The notes below the pieces were generated by a model, which searched no databases, was not told the DNA's origin, and saw only the letters and a list, made by a program, of their open reading frames with translations. A program made the translations under genes and the position numbers. From NCBI GenBank assembly GCA_032164245.1, contig JAVMKO010000001.1:287625041-287689040 (forward strand): a stretch of 64,000 bases of DNA, given 5' to 3'. Positions 9,870 to 22,118 of the stretch are shown here, piece by piece (the first letter of the stretch is position 1; each line of letters starts with the position of its first letter). Source of the DNA: Sternotherus odoratus. Taxonomy: Eukaryota; Chordata; Testudines; Kinosternidae.

Positions 9870-12800
9870 TATGATTCGTAATTCTCTCTCTCAGATGCTG
9901 TCCTTTAAAGGAAGGAATGTCCCCAATTCCGATCTATTCTTCTGATAATAGTGAGACTGTTCTGAGGAGAAATAGTTGTTTCCTTCCCATGGCATGTGAA
10001 TTGATGTATGTTATACAATGTTAACTGAGCCAGATTCTGTTTTCTGCAAGCATAATTCTGGAGTAACTCATTTAAATTAACAAAGCTAGGTATTGTTATC
10101 TAAGAACTAGATGATATTACAGTAGTGCGTAAGACTCCAGAATTTGTCCCAGTGAGCTAAAATCTCCTTTGCAATGAGGGTGTGCTCTAAATGGGAGGGG
10201 AAATTGGCCTTATCTTTTATTTGACTCCAAATATTTTCTGATAGATTACATAGTCCATTATAATTTAACAGCAATTCCAACTCTCATGGCTTTTCTAAAT
10301 AGATTCTTATACTGCACCCATTAGCATGGTAGCTGAGTGCCTTTGTTAAAAAGACTCTGTATCAAACTAGCTTTATTCATTATTCTGAGCCTGAAATCAT
10401 TGTTAAAAATAAAAACATGTTGATGATCTGTTCTGTCCATTTTGTACAGTGAGGTGAGTAAAATCAATTGGATGTCATGTATTGGTACAGTAAGTGTAAT
10501 TATAGTTTGGGGACTGTTTCAATGTGCTTATGGCTAGTTACACAGGGGATATGGTCTAAATTAGAGTTGTTCAAGGCTGTTTTGTTATATCCCATGGATT
10601 TCTTTTTTTAAAAAAGGTATTCTAAGTTTTTAGAGAGGGAAATACATAAGTAGAGAGGAGAAATTTGATCCTCTGGGCAATTTATACTCCTTTTGACATG
10701 ATCCTCATCTTTCTTATGCAAATCTTCCCGCTCTTTGAGTAAGAAATGAGTAGGGTTTCTGGAGACAAAAGACCCCTGGTTCCACATAAATTAGAATGAG
10801 AGAATCACTCTCTCATTTTAAGTTGGCCCCATATGGTCTGTGAAACATGTTTATACAATACCCAACCACTTTATTTGTAGAGTGAGCTCCTTTCATGCAA
10901 ACTGCATTGCAAAATGCTTTCTGTAGTTTAAAACAATACATTTACAGAGTTAAATTATAAATAATTCAGCGGGCAAGAGAAAATAATAGGCCCAGGCGAG
11001 GGAGAATAGAGACTTATACACTTACAGGACCTTACATCTAATTGCCTATAAATAATTATCTTGTACATATTACCAGTAAGAGTGCATGGTCCCTGACAGA
11101 ATTATAGAACTTGATATCAGCTGTAGGGCTCAGCTACTGTTTGCAAATGGTTTTAACTGTGCTCCTGATTTTACTGTGCTTACCGTATATAGTTTTTTTT
11201 TATTGGCACTGTACTGTAAGCATATTCTGTGATACACGTATAAAAAGGTTTGCAGGCACGTGGGCCGAATCCTGTGGTCCTTACCAAGGCAAAACTCCAG
11301 CTGATTTCAGTAGGAGCTTTACCTAGGTAACGATTAACGCCCCGCTCCTATCTTCAGATCCATCTCATGTGCATTGATTTCAGTGGCCATTTTATTGGGC
11401 CTTATGGCAGAAATTGGTGCTTTGTAATCAAGGAAAGAGAGGCACAGGGCATGGTGTTGTAGCTCAAGCTGTTGTGAGAAATCTGCTATTTTGGGGCCAA
11501 AATGCTGATGTCCTTGGTCAGTCCTGTCCTGCCCCTGTCATTGATCCCGTCAAGAACTGTGAATGTCAGGCTATGAGGGATGTGCATCATTCCCCATTCT
11601 CTAGCATCTGGCAGGAAATCAGCTGATAAAATCCCAGACATAACAACCCTCCCCTTCTACTCAGTGGAACCCTCATCCCAAAGCCACCAGTGGAGGAACC
11701 CCTAGCAATTGGAGCAGAACTAGGGAAAGATGAGTGGAGGTAGGGAGAGGTGCCAGGGGTTTTAGAATCAGGATCGAGGCACCAGAGCACTGAGCCGTTT
11801 GCTTCTTCACATAGCAATGGGGAAATCCCACTCGCCCTAATGGAAGGGTTTGAGGGAGCTCTCGCTTTTTGTGTTTTTTGCATAAAAACCCAATCCGGAC
11901 AGGAGTCAAGAGTGCAGGATTTGGCCATAAAATATCACGGTGTGTTCTGCATCCTGGTTTAACTGGTCCTATTTATTGGGAGTCAGACACTGAGTGGACT
12001 TTGAATCTTATTAGCTCCGAAGACTTTGCTACCAATTCGGGTCACGTTCTTCATTCATGTGGACGGAGGGGACTACCCATGCATTCTATGTTGTGGGATT
12101 GGGGCCTCTGCCCTTGAAAGACACATGCACATCCTTACTGTTTTGCTCAGTGAATAGTCCCATAGGGTCCTCGGAGCCTCATCCTATGTGCTTTATTCAC
12201 GTACAACACCCCATTAACATGATGACTCACCCAAGTAGGGACTTCAGGATGAAACCTTTTACTATCCAATCCAATTCTGCAAACCCTTATGTTGAATAGT
12301 CCCATTGACTTTAATTATTCTCAGAAGATTTCTCTCATAAGATTGTTTGCAAAATCTGTTTAGTTAGGAACATTGTTTGCTCCTGTTGTGGAAAGAGAGA
12401 AGAATGGTGTATTTTTAACATTTAGATTCCACAGACGGCACAAGCTTTAAGGACTGAAGAAGGGGATTGTATGAATAAAATAATAAAGAATATGAAGGAT
12501 ATGACTTTTCCTTTAAAATATAAAGAAAAAATGGGGACAATTTTAGTATAAACAATGAGTATGGATTTTTTATGTTCTATAAAAGGCGAGGGTTTTATGT
12601 AGGGTCTGTGCAGTGTTTCACTACTGCTGATTAAAATATATGCATCTATGCCTTTTGATTACGCTCCTGAAAAATACATTCTTTAGCAATGGCTGTCAGC
12701 TGGTGTGGCACCTATTGGTAAGGGCATACCTAATCAACTAAAGACACCTCTGCTGCTGAACTTCTCCAGCAAGACACCTTTGACCACAGCAGATGTTGCT

Positions 12801-14815
12801 ATTTTTGCTTGATGAATGAGAACTTTATGATCTGTGTTTTCATTGTTTTCTGGGAGCAAATGTCAGCGTGGAAACACAACCTGCCATCAGGACCATTAAG
12901 TAATAATCTGAACAGCAGCTCCAGGACTTGATCTCCTTGTCCCCTGGAGCAGAAGGTCTAATAGGCGAATGCATTAGTCTTTTTAATCACCTTCTTGTAC
13001 CCCAGATGTAGCCTTTTTACAAATTCTGCAAAAACACTGTTTCCATACCTGCATCTTGCATAGAGCATTGCAGTGCTGCATGCTTACTACATTACAGAAC
13101 ATGTGCGTGATATGACCGTCTGTGCTGGTGAACACAGGCATTTTTAAATGAAGAGCCTCATAAAAACATTCTGGAAATCTGCATGCAGCACACTTCTTCA
13201 AATGCAGTAATTTGTTCTGAATTGAAGCAGGGGATTTTCCTAAGCAAAGTAGATTTCCCATTAAATTTACTATTGTTCAATTTTCCAAAAGCATCATTGT
13301 CTAGTTCAGTTAACAAGGAAAGGCCAATCATGTAAAGAATGCTGATCTGTTAAATTTGAATTTATCAGCCAGAGTCTAAACACCAAAAGCGCTACCACGC
13401 GCTCGGGCACACTAGTTTCTATTAATATTTTTTTTAAATTATTCAGAAATAAAATAGCTGCAGTAAACATTCTGATTAAATGGAAGAACTTCAAAACTAT
13501 GGAAAAGTATTACAAACCAGTAAGAGCACTAAAAGAACAAGGAAAAGCAAAAGTTATATGCAATTACGAGTGAAGATGTTCCATTTCCTTTCTAAAATCA
13601 AATGTAAGTTGCTCATGTGACTGATTTAGTATTGAACAAGAAGGGGGAAATTGCCTCTTGGCATTTAAATGGAAATGTTTCTTGTTCAGAAATTTTGGAA
13701 GCTTGCATACTGTACGATTTTTTGAAAGGCTTATACAATTACCATTGAATTTGGATGAGGCATATTCTAGTAGATATATATATATATTCCTATTAAAATT
13801 TACCCTTCTTAAGACCCAAATTACCTTTCCCTTAATCTGGGTTCCTGGTTTGCATGTATTCCAGAATCAATAACGTCAATGAAAATATAGATCATTTTTA
13901 ATAGATACAATTTTAAAAAGCATTAATAACAGCAGCTCTTGTGCATAATAGATCTTTGCTCCATATAGCAGTGAGAGTCCTGCTGGTTTATGATGGTACT
14001 GATTTGCAGTGTGCCCTTTGGCTTTTTTTTTCTGGGTTTGGATTAACATACAGAACCGTTTTGCTCTTCCTGAGGGTTCGAAATATAAGGTTGAGAACTG
14101 GAGAGAAAGGAAAGCAGGATGCAGCAGTCTTGTCTCTACATAGTTTAAAGGAATCATGTGAAAAGCCAGTTCCAGTGTGCACTGAAATGTTGTATTATGT
14201 ATTGCAGTCTTAGTAATAGTCTTCAGACAGTACAATTTTGGGGTTCACTCCTGCAATCATTCTGCATGTGGGACTTCCATGGAATCTAACCGTTATTTTG
14301 TACCGCGTCTTTTGTGCAAACAGTACTGAGTGCTGTAAATGAGCATAGCACAATGTGAAGGTACAAGCAGGTGCAGTCCCCGCCCCGAGGATCTTCCATG
14401 TAATATGCATACAGATGAAACATTTTAGACCTTTATAGCACAGTGCATTCATGAGGCTTCTAGTCTGAAATGTTGCAGAAACCATTCATCGGTAATTACT
14501 GAAAGGTTTTGAATTTTGAGGAGAGCCTTGACATAGGAAAGGACAGTTGTTTCGTGAATGAGAAGATGACACATCCAAGTGTAGAGACAACATAGAATGT
14601 TTAAACTTTTACCATTAAATTTCAAAGTTACATTTATATCCTCTTGTTGCATAGTAAACTACTGCTAGTATATATTTTATTTGAGGTAAAGAAGCATTTA
14701 GATGCCCTAGTCAAGATTGGAGCCTCATTGCATTAAGCCCTGTGCAAATAGTATAGACAGCCCTTGCCTGACGGCACTTGGATTCTAAATAGGCTAAAGG
14801 GCTGGGGCAAAGGAA
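9870..14815. other. Unassigned AT-rich DNA upstream of the CpG island
   Basis: This 5-kb stretch has no recognisable exon, RNA gene or well-preserved repeat. Fragments of ancient sauropsid repeat text (CTGATTTCAGTAGGAG near 11291-11313, TGATTTCAGTGGCC near 11376) are present. The open frames on both strands show no family similarity. Distal regulatory sequence for the 16-kb promoter could lie here but cannot be shown by eye. Confidence 0.4.
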
Positions 14816-14820
14816 GTCGT

Positions 14821-14869
14821 ATTGTACCCACTTTACAAGCAGTGATTCAAGGCTTAGAGAGATTATAAG
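14821..14869 (-). mobile_element. MIR SINE, left part of a copy split by an insertion
   Basis: TACCCACTTTACAAGCAGTG, then AAGGCTTAGAGAGATTATAAG. Joined to 15532 across the inserted element it reads as a continuous reverse MIR. Confidence 0.7.
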
Positions 14870-15523
14870 GAAGGCCCTTCCATGGTCATGAAAAACTTAT
14901 CATGGACTGTGAAATCTGATCGCCCCCCCCCCCCATGAAATCTGGTCTCTTGGGTGCTTTTACCCTATACTAGACAGATTTCATGGGCAGACCAGTGTTT
15001 CGCAAATTGGGGTTCCTGACCGAAAAGGATGCTGCAGTGCAGAAGTAAGCGTGGCAATACCATACCATGTGACCTTTACTTCTGTGCTGCTGCCGCCTTG
15101 AGAGCTGGGCGACTGGACACTGGAGGCTGCTGACCGAGGACCCACCTCTACAGGCAGCATCACAGAAGGGAGGGTGGCAATACCAGACCATGCCATGCCA
15201 TCCTTACGTCTGCTGCTGGCGGCGGCTCTGCCTTCTGAGCAGGGATCCCGGCCAGCACCTGCCACTCTCCAGCTGTCCAGCTCGGAAGGCAGAGCCACCG
15301 TGAGCAGCAGCACAGAGAAAAGGGTACCAGGACTGCAACCTCCCCTACAATAACCTTTCAACTCCCCTCCCCCAACACACAATTCTTTTTTCAGTCAGGA
15401 TCCCCACAATTACAATACGGTGCAATTTCAGATTTAAATAACTGAAATAATGAAATTTATCATTTAAAAAATCCTAGGACTGTGAAATTTACCAAAATGG
15501 ACCTTGAATTTGGTAGAGCCCTA
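14870..15523. mobile_element. Non-autonomous hAT-like element inserted in a MIR
   Basis: Direct 8-bp repeats ATTATAAG lie at 14862-14869 and 15524-15531. The ends are imperfect inverted repeats (GAAGGCCCTTCCA at the left, TAGGGCTCTACCA read from the right), with subterminal matches GACTGTGAAAT near both ends. The interior is GC-rich with repeated CTTACTTCTG-type and GGCAATACCA motifs, including inverted halves around 15040-15310. No transposase is present. Open frames on the minus strand here are products of base composition. Confidence 0.8.
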
Positions 15524-15531
15524 ATTATAAG

Positions 15532-15618
15532 TGACTTGCCCAAGGTCACAGTGGATGTCAGTAGCAGGGCCCCAGATCGGAGGCCCCATCCAGTATCTTA
15601 ATCAGATACCCTCCTTCC
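15532..15618 (-). mobile_element. MIR SINE, right part of the split copy
   Basis: TGACTTGCCCAAGGTCACAG, GTCAGTAGCAGGGCCCCAGA and CCATCCAGTATCTTAATCAG continue the reverse MIR begun at 14821. Confidence 0.75.
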
Positions 15619-16318
15619 TCCCTCAGGATAATATTAAGTGGTAAAATGTTCACTTTGAATGAGGATGTTTTTTAAAAATGCAACACCTGACCGTGTTTTT
15701 CCCCCTCATCCTTAAGAGATCATCTCTTTTGAGTTAGGCACGTAAATAAAACGTTTGCAGTCCACCCCCTCCCCCGTCATACCTGTCAAAGAGAAGGGAC
15801 AATACAATGATAGATGCCTACATTTTTTTTAAAAAAAGATCGCTTGCCGGTGTTTCGATCTGCGAGCAAATCACACAAAAGGCGAGACACGGGAGACGAG
15901 TCGCAGGCACGAGCGGCTGGGAAGGAGCTAATTCATGCGCTAATTGCACGGCTCGGCGCTGCAGGGAGACCCTCCCCCCTAAATACTGCCGGGGGGGGGG
16001 AGGACCCCCAGATCGGAGCGGGGGCGGGGCCGCTCCGAGATGGCCATTGGAAGCATCACCTGAGCGGAGCCCTCCCCGCCTTTTCGCCGGAGTGGTGCAG
16101 CCCGGCTTTGCATGCCTGTGCGCTTGTCATTCCCCGGCACTGTGGGATTGGTTCCCGCCGCCCATTCATGTAACCCGTGTGTGGCTCTCTGCCTCGCGCG
16201 GTGCCTGGGGGGGAGGCGGGGGGAGGGGGCGGCTTGACAGGAGAAGCCTTTTTGGATTGCAGCGGCGGGGCTGGGGGGCAGCCGGGGCGCAGCCTTGCGC
16301 GGGTGGAGCTGCCGGAGG

Positions 16319-16345
16319 ATGGGCGCCTGCCGCGCCCGGCTGTAG
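16319..16345 (+). other. Possible short upstream ORF in the putative 5'UTR
   Basis: An ATG at 16319 in a strong context (A at -3, G at +4) opens an eight-codon frame (MGACRARL) that ends at TAG 16343-16345. It is out of frame with the putative start at 16408 and ends about 60 bases before it. If the transcript begins upstream of 16319, this uORF could reduce or tune initiation at the main ATG. It is tiny and may be chance. Confidence 0.3.
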
Positions 16346-16407
16346 CTGCCCCGTGCGGGCTCGCGCGGAAGGAGCCGTCCCTCGCCGTGGCGTTGCAGCC
16401 CGCAGAC

Positions 16408-16410
16408 ATG
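16408..16410 (+). CDS. Putative first coding exon: initiator codon only, followed by splice donor
   Basis: The sequence GCAGACATG|GTAAGT puts an ATG directly before a perfect U1-type donor (GTAAGT at 16411-16416). The -3 base is G, so the initiation context is acceptable. The same frame is closed upstream by a TAA at 16171-16173 and has no other ATG after it, so this would be the first in-frame start. Vertebrate genes whose first coding exon holds only the initiator methionine are known (calmodulin genes, PLP1), but I cannot assign this one to any family. No downstream exon was recognised, so the first intron would exceed 47 kb or the next exon is too short to see by eye. The transcription start is unknown; the 5'UTR probably begins between about 16150 and 16270. 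The exon could also be wholly non-coding with a chance ATG at its end. Confidence 0.45.
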
Positions 16411-17079
16411 GTAAGTGCCCGTGTCGCGCTCTGCCTCCTCCCCCGGCTTCTCGCCCCTTTTCCCCTCCCTCCCCCCGCCGGGAACACCGGGCAGTCCGAG
16501 CTCCCTGGAGCGGTCGCTGCCTTCCCCCCCCCCCCCAAAGGAAACCCCTGTTCGTGCAGCAAGACACTTGAACACCCCTCCACACACACACACCCGGTCA
16601 CTTTCCGTGCATTGTGCAAAGAGCCCCCCTCGGGTGGCTTCTCCCGGTTCCCCTCTAGCCTCTCGCAGACACATGAGCGGCTGCTCCAGCTCCCCCGCCC
16701 CCGTTCCTTGCGCCCTGTTTGCAGCCCGAGTTCAGGCAGCCAGAGCCCAGCGTGGGCGAGAGATGCTGGATCCCTGCTGGGTGAGCCGGGACCCCGAGCC
16801 TGTAAGACTTGGGTTGATTCTTGGGTGTGTTTGGGAGGGTTCTTCCCTCCTCCCTCCCTCCCTCCCTCCGCGCCACATTCACTCCAACGCGTCTGGGTCG
16901 GCGAGGCTGTCAGGTCCTCCCAGGAAGGCTGCCAGCGACTTGCCCAGGTTGCAAGGTCTGTCCTGTATTATTGATGTTGTTTGTTTATTGATTCATCAGT
17001 AATATCAGCAAAAAGAGGGTGCCATTATATAGCGCCACTAACCCCTCTTTCTAACAGCTACGCCCCTCTCCCCACCAGC

Positions 17080-17082
<3 letters not shown>

Positions 17083-17113
<31 letters not shown>
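17083..17113. repeat. (GT)n microsatellite
   Basis: About 14 GT units follow CGTGC, just downstream of the CpG island. Confidence 0.95.
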
Positions 17114-17115
<2 letters not shown>

Positions 17116-20100
17116 ACATTTGGATCTGTGTTAGAGTTGTGTTCCACATTTTCCAAAGGGTGGATTTCCCAGGGTGTTTTTTTTAAAATCTGCCACACTA
17201 CGACTTGGGAGACAAATCCCTTTCTTGGCATTTATATTTAAACTCCTGCCCTCCCCCCCTTCCCGACCCAATCCCCCTGCCCCTCCAGTTCCCCACAAAT
17301 AGTTCGGGATTTTTGAAGAGATTTGGGGTGGGGATCTGAATTTTTTTCCCAAGATTTTTGTTTTAAGTTCTAAACAACCTGGATATCAAAAAAAATGAAA
17401 TGTGATTACATAACACAGAACATACTTTCTTAGTGCTATTTATGTATTTTGTTAAATATATTAATGGTATAAAATTGTGGTGATATTTAACTTAGAAAGT
17501 GGCAACTGTTAACATATGTGCAGTGCTTCTAAAAGAAACGTCGTAAAGGTTACATGCGGAGCTATTTATTTACAGGATAACACTGGACTATCTTGGGTTA
17601 AAAACCATTTTGGTGTCAATCACATAAGAAATGGTACATATTTTGAAAATGATTAGAAAATATATATTTATGTTACTGTCTTTTCCAGTTTATTGGCTGG
17701 ATTAGGAGCACATTTTAAAATATTTTATTCATACGTTCTGCTGAAATATTTTATGCCAAAACTTTCCAGTCTTTGAGTTGCAGATTGTTCAGCTCCTGTG
17801 CTTTCAGGAAAGTTTTATTCATTATAATTTAACACCTTTTCCCACACCTGCCTCCCTGTCCTTTTCAAATGAGTTTTTAACAGTTCACTTTTAAAATACA
17901 GTTAAGGTCATGACACAAAATGACAAAAGCAAACAAGTTGAAGTTAAAATTGGCTGTGTCCTTTACACATTCATTTGCGCTTTGGTGTTGCAGCTCATTG
18001 CATGTTATGGTGCTTTGGACCATAGGCTGAAGAAATTGGGGAGGGCAAAGTAACATGCTCTTGCCAACCCAAGTCTCATATTTTTCTGCATATCCGGCCC
18101 TAATCAAATAATATGCTTTTGGGATAGCTCCCCCCCCCCATGGAAAGTGTTCTGTTTCCAACGTGTACACCGTCTGTGTCTGAGTACCCAGGATCTACCA
18201 TATACACCTGTAAAATACCACAGTCACATGTACCAGCAGCACCTCCAGGCACATTGTGCCCATGTTGGACCAAGGAACAAGTGGAGGGCAGGATATCAGC
18301 CGCAGTAAACACCGATTCTTCTCTTTGGGTGAGGGTGGGGGGGAATTTGTGAGAGGATGGCCCTAAGTCAGTAGTTTGTATTGAATTTATTTCATTGGGT
18401 ATTTCAGAGTCAGACGCCTCCCCCTTCGTGTCGGCCTGTAACACTTTATAGGCTCTGATGAAGAAACCAGAGTAGCATATATTTTTGTGTGTATGACAGA
18501 GGGGGAAAATCCCTCTGACCCATACAGTTTTGTTTGGTTTTTCCCCCCAAAAGCCAGGACTGAGAAGAGTGGGGCTGTTCTCACTTTTGTGATGCTGCTT
18601 ATGATAAGGAGGTCCTGGGGTTTGCTATTTTGTGTCAGTCGCGAGTCCACCAGTTAGATTCTTCGATTCCAGCCTCTTACGTGCTGCTGGATAAATTCTC
18701 CCAGCTCAGGCTGTTCAGGGCCACTAGAATTTCTTGCTCCTGTGATCCTTAACAATGTGATTGAGAAGCAAAGAAATGATTGGTGGTGGTTTCCAGCAGA
18801 TTTGGGGTTTATGTGAGAGGCTAGCGGGGAGCGTGTGTGTGTGTGGGGGGGCATTTGCTGTAAGCATTTAGTCAGTATGTGTGTCTTTGCTCAGCTCAGG
18901 GACTGGGGTCCACTGCTTTGCTCTGGATCTTCCCAGAAAAGAAGCAGGAGGTCAGTGTAGAGCTGAGGTGAGGGTGTTGGCAAACAACCTGTTTCCTCTT
19001 TGCTCCTCAGCCTGATTCCCTCCAAAAACCACTGCAATGGGGCGCTCCAACTACAGCGCTAACATGTGCTCTGCTCATACAGTAGCTCACCCATTGTGTG
19101 TGTGTGTGTGTGTTCGTGTTCCGTAGGAACGAGATCACCTCTTTTTGAGGGGCAGGGGGTGTTTCTCAGATACGATTTTTGATGGGCTGGTGGTGGGAGG
19201 GAAGAGCTCTCTTTAACCATCCATGACAGGAGAAAAGGGGGCAAGTTGTCTTCATGGATTTCTTTTTAATTTAAAGGGGGTGAAGAGCAGAGTGAGGAGA
19301 AATTAGCTTTCACTAATTTTAGAGGATATGGCAGAAAGGAAGGCTACTGGGAAAAGAAATGGGTGGCGAAAGGAAAATTTCTTGTCTGATTTGGGGGGAG
19401 TGGGAAGGGACGTGCCCTTCTCTGATGATTTTGCTAAACTGGTGGGAGAGGGCAAATGCCATCTTTCTCTTCTTGGCGGGTTGCAGGAGGAGGGAGCTTG
19501 GGAGAGACTAAGTTGCATTGTTTTCTGTAGTACCTCTAACTTAATTAATTTACTTGACTAGTTAAAATGTAGCCACTTTATTTTTGTGTGCAGGTAGCAT
19601 GATGATAATTGAAATACTGATTTCATAGTGTTTAAGGGGTATGCTTGTGATGTGAGGTTTTTTTATTTTTTTGTCCTTAGGGTGCGTCAACTGAAATGTC
19701 ATTTCTCTCCTTCTCCAGTGTGTGCAACGCTTCAATTAAAATAGTCGGCCCATATTTTTTTCAACCTGGCATTATACCATTTTTCTACCCAAGAAAACAA
19801 AACACCGACTGTGGTTCCACTTAAAAATAGCTGAGATACTTAAACAACACCATCCTCCTCCTTCCCAGGAAAGTCATTTCCAGTTTTGTTAGAATTTCTG
19901 CTTCAGTGATTCATTTTCTGACAGAAGAATCACATCCTTGTGCAGGAGCAGAACCACAATCTTATGTAACTTGATGTTTCCAGATCAAAAGTTACAAATA
20001 TTGCAGTAATAGAATGATGAGAGAGATTTGGCAAGATTAATGTTGTGTGACATGAATGATTTCTTATCAGGATTTAAAATCAATGCCATTTTTAACACTT

Positions 20101-22086
20101 ACTGCAAAAATAATAGTTGAATAAACAACAGACCTGTTCCTTTTTTCTTTCTTATCACTATGTTCCCTGTTTATCTTTTGGCACTGGATGCTTAAACACT
20201 CAAACAGACCCCTATTTGTGTGTGTATGTGTTTTAAAATATATTATATATAAAAGGGAAACAATAGAATTTGAAATGGTCTGTCCCTGGTTTGATTCAAA
20301 GAGATGAAACTCTAAATCAGTCCGTTCAGATTTAAAGACGGATAGTTACTTGCTCTGTTACAAGCTCTATAAATTTAGCTTATTATAACTAAAAGCTAAA
20401 ATACTCTGTTTCTGCTTTGATCCGACAGATTGGCATTTCTGGGCGCTTTGACAGAATAGCATGCCAGTGAATTGGGTATTCATGGATCCTTCTTGACCAA
20501 TATGTTTTCAGAGGAAAAGCTACTAATAAAATAGTCTTTAAAAATGTATTTCCACTTTGATATAGATTTAAAAAAAAAATCAGGCTGAATTTTTTTTTCC
20601 TTATCTAATCTCCCTAGGTCAGAAGGAGTGGCGTGATTATAGACTATTAGGATGTAGTTCTACACAAGCAAAAAAAGTTGGATCCGCAATCCTCTATGCC
20701 ATTCCACTGTCACTATGCTGATAGTCAAATTATTTTCCTATAAATATTTTACTTCACTGGCTCTCCTGAATAATTGTTTCCAATAAAAAGAATTTAAGCC
20801 AGCAGCATAGTTGAAATATGAACATTAGGACAAGTTTCTTTGGCTATATTGACTGACAAATACTTCTTGCAGAAAGTTTACATTCCTTGAAGTTTGATCC
20901 TCATGCACATAAAACCTTATGCCTAGCATATAAACTTGCTGTGAATGAAGCTGCTTATTCTGAAGGTGGATTCATGCTTTGTCTCATACCATGTACAGAA
21001 AACATTGGCAGAACTATTTTTTTTATGATGAGATCCTCTAAAAAAGAGTTCTGGTTATTGAAATGTTTATTCTTGATGTGTGATTGCAGAGCTGCGTCAT
21101 AGGATGGATGAATACATTGGCAATCAGCAGAAGAAAAATAAAAATAAAGTTGACCATTCAGATTTCTGATTCCAAGATAAGATTTGCTTTCTAGGTTTTG
21201 ACACAGCCTACTTTTAAACGAGATTAGGAAAAAACAGCAGGAGAAGTTGCTGATGGCCTATTTAGGTGGACAGGCCTGCTGAGCCACACTCACCAATTCA
21301 CATTTATCTATCTATTTAAATTGAGATAATTCAATTAGATTTCATTATCACCTCAAGCTTTTGTACAGTGGTATTTCCTACAGTATAGGAAAACTGTCAT
21401 GGTTCAAGATTCTGCTTTACTGCTACAATTAAGACTGGAGTATTAGCAGCATATGTACTACTAGTACAGCAATATAAAACATGAAGTTGGTGGATGTTTG
21501 ACTGTCCATTGATCTTAGGTTTGGGTTTATTATTGAATACTATGATGTCTTTTTTTCCCCAGTGAGTCAATGCTAAACAAACAAAAAAATACATATAACT
21601 CTCAAAAGAAGCACAACCTATGTTAAAAGGACATTATTGAACGTGGAAAGACAAGCACTCACACAATGAAAAATGCCAGTATTAAGGTTGCTTGTGCATA
21701 TGCATTATGATCGTCTTTAATTACATGGTCACATATGTAATCTGGTTCTTTCTCTAATCTGCCTCTTCTCCCCATGCCAACACACATTTTTTTTCCCTAG
21801 CCTTGTTTGAAACAGCTGAACTGTTCTGATGGACTTAAAAAAAATAAAAATCCAAAACACACCAAACAGTCAGCCTCAGCAGACACCCAGCATAGAAAGT
21901 TTCAGCGCAAACAGATAGTTTGGCCAAGTTATAAGCAACTGAAAATAGGGTTTTATAATGGGATGTGTTGGACCACCTTAATAGGGAACATTACCAGACT
22001 ATTAATTACCACCTATTAACGTTACCACCTATTAATAATACGCATAAAATAAAATTTGACATTTTGTCATTTGTCAATCTCTTATC

Positions 22087-22118
<32 letters not shown>

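Larger units (their letters stand above)
15840..16960 (+). promoter_or_regulatory. CpG-island promoter
   Basis: This is the only long CpG-dense, GC-rich stretch of ordinary single-copy appearance in the window; the flanks are AT-rich and CpG-poor. It contains a GC box (GGGGCGGGGC at 16021-16030), inverted CCAAT boxes (CCATTGG near 16043-16050 and GATTGG at 16146-16151) and many CpG-rich Sp1-like stretches. I see no TATA box at a convincing distance, which fits a dispersed CpG-island promoter of a housekeeping or developmental gene. The + orientation is chosen because a start codon and consensus splice donor lie in it at 16408-16416. A divergent minus-strand transcript cannot be excluded. Downstream it fades into pyrimidine-rich DNA and a (GT)n run. 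Confidence 0.75.

Noticed and set aside
15807..16974. Open frames of 254, 265, 231 and 195 codons in the CpG island
   Set aside because: GC-rich DNA has few stops; overlapping frames are open on both strands with no domain similarity. Only the ATG beside the splice donor is kept.
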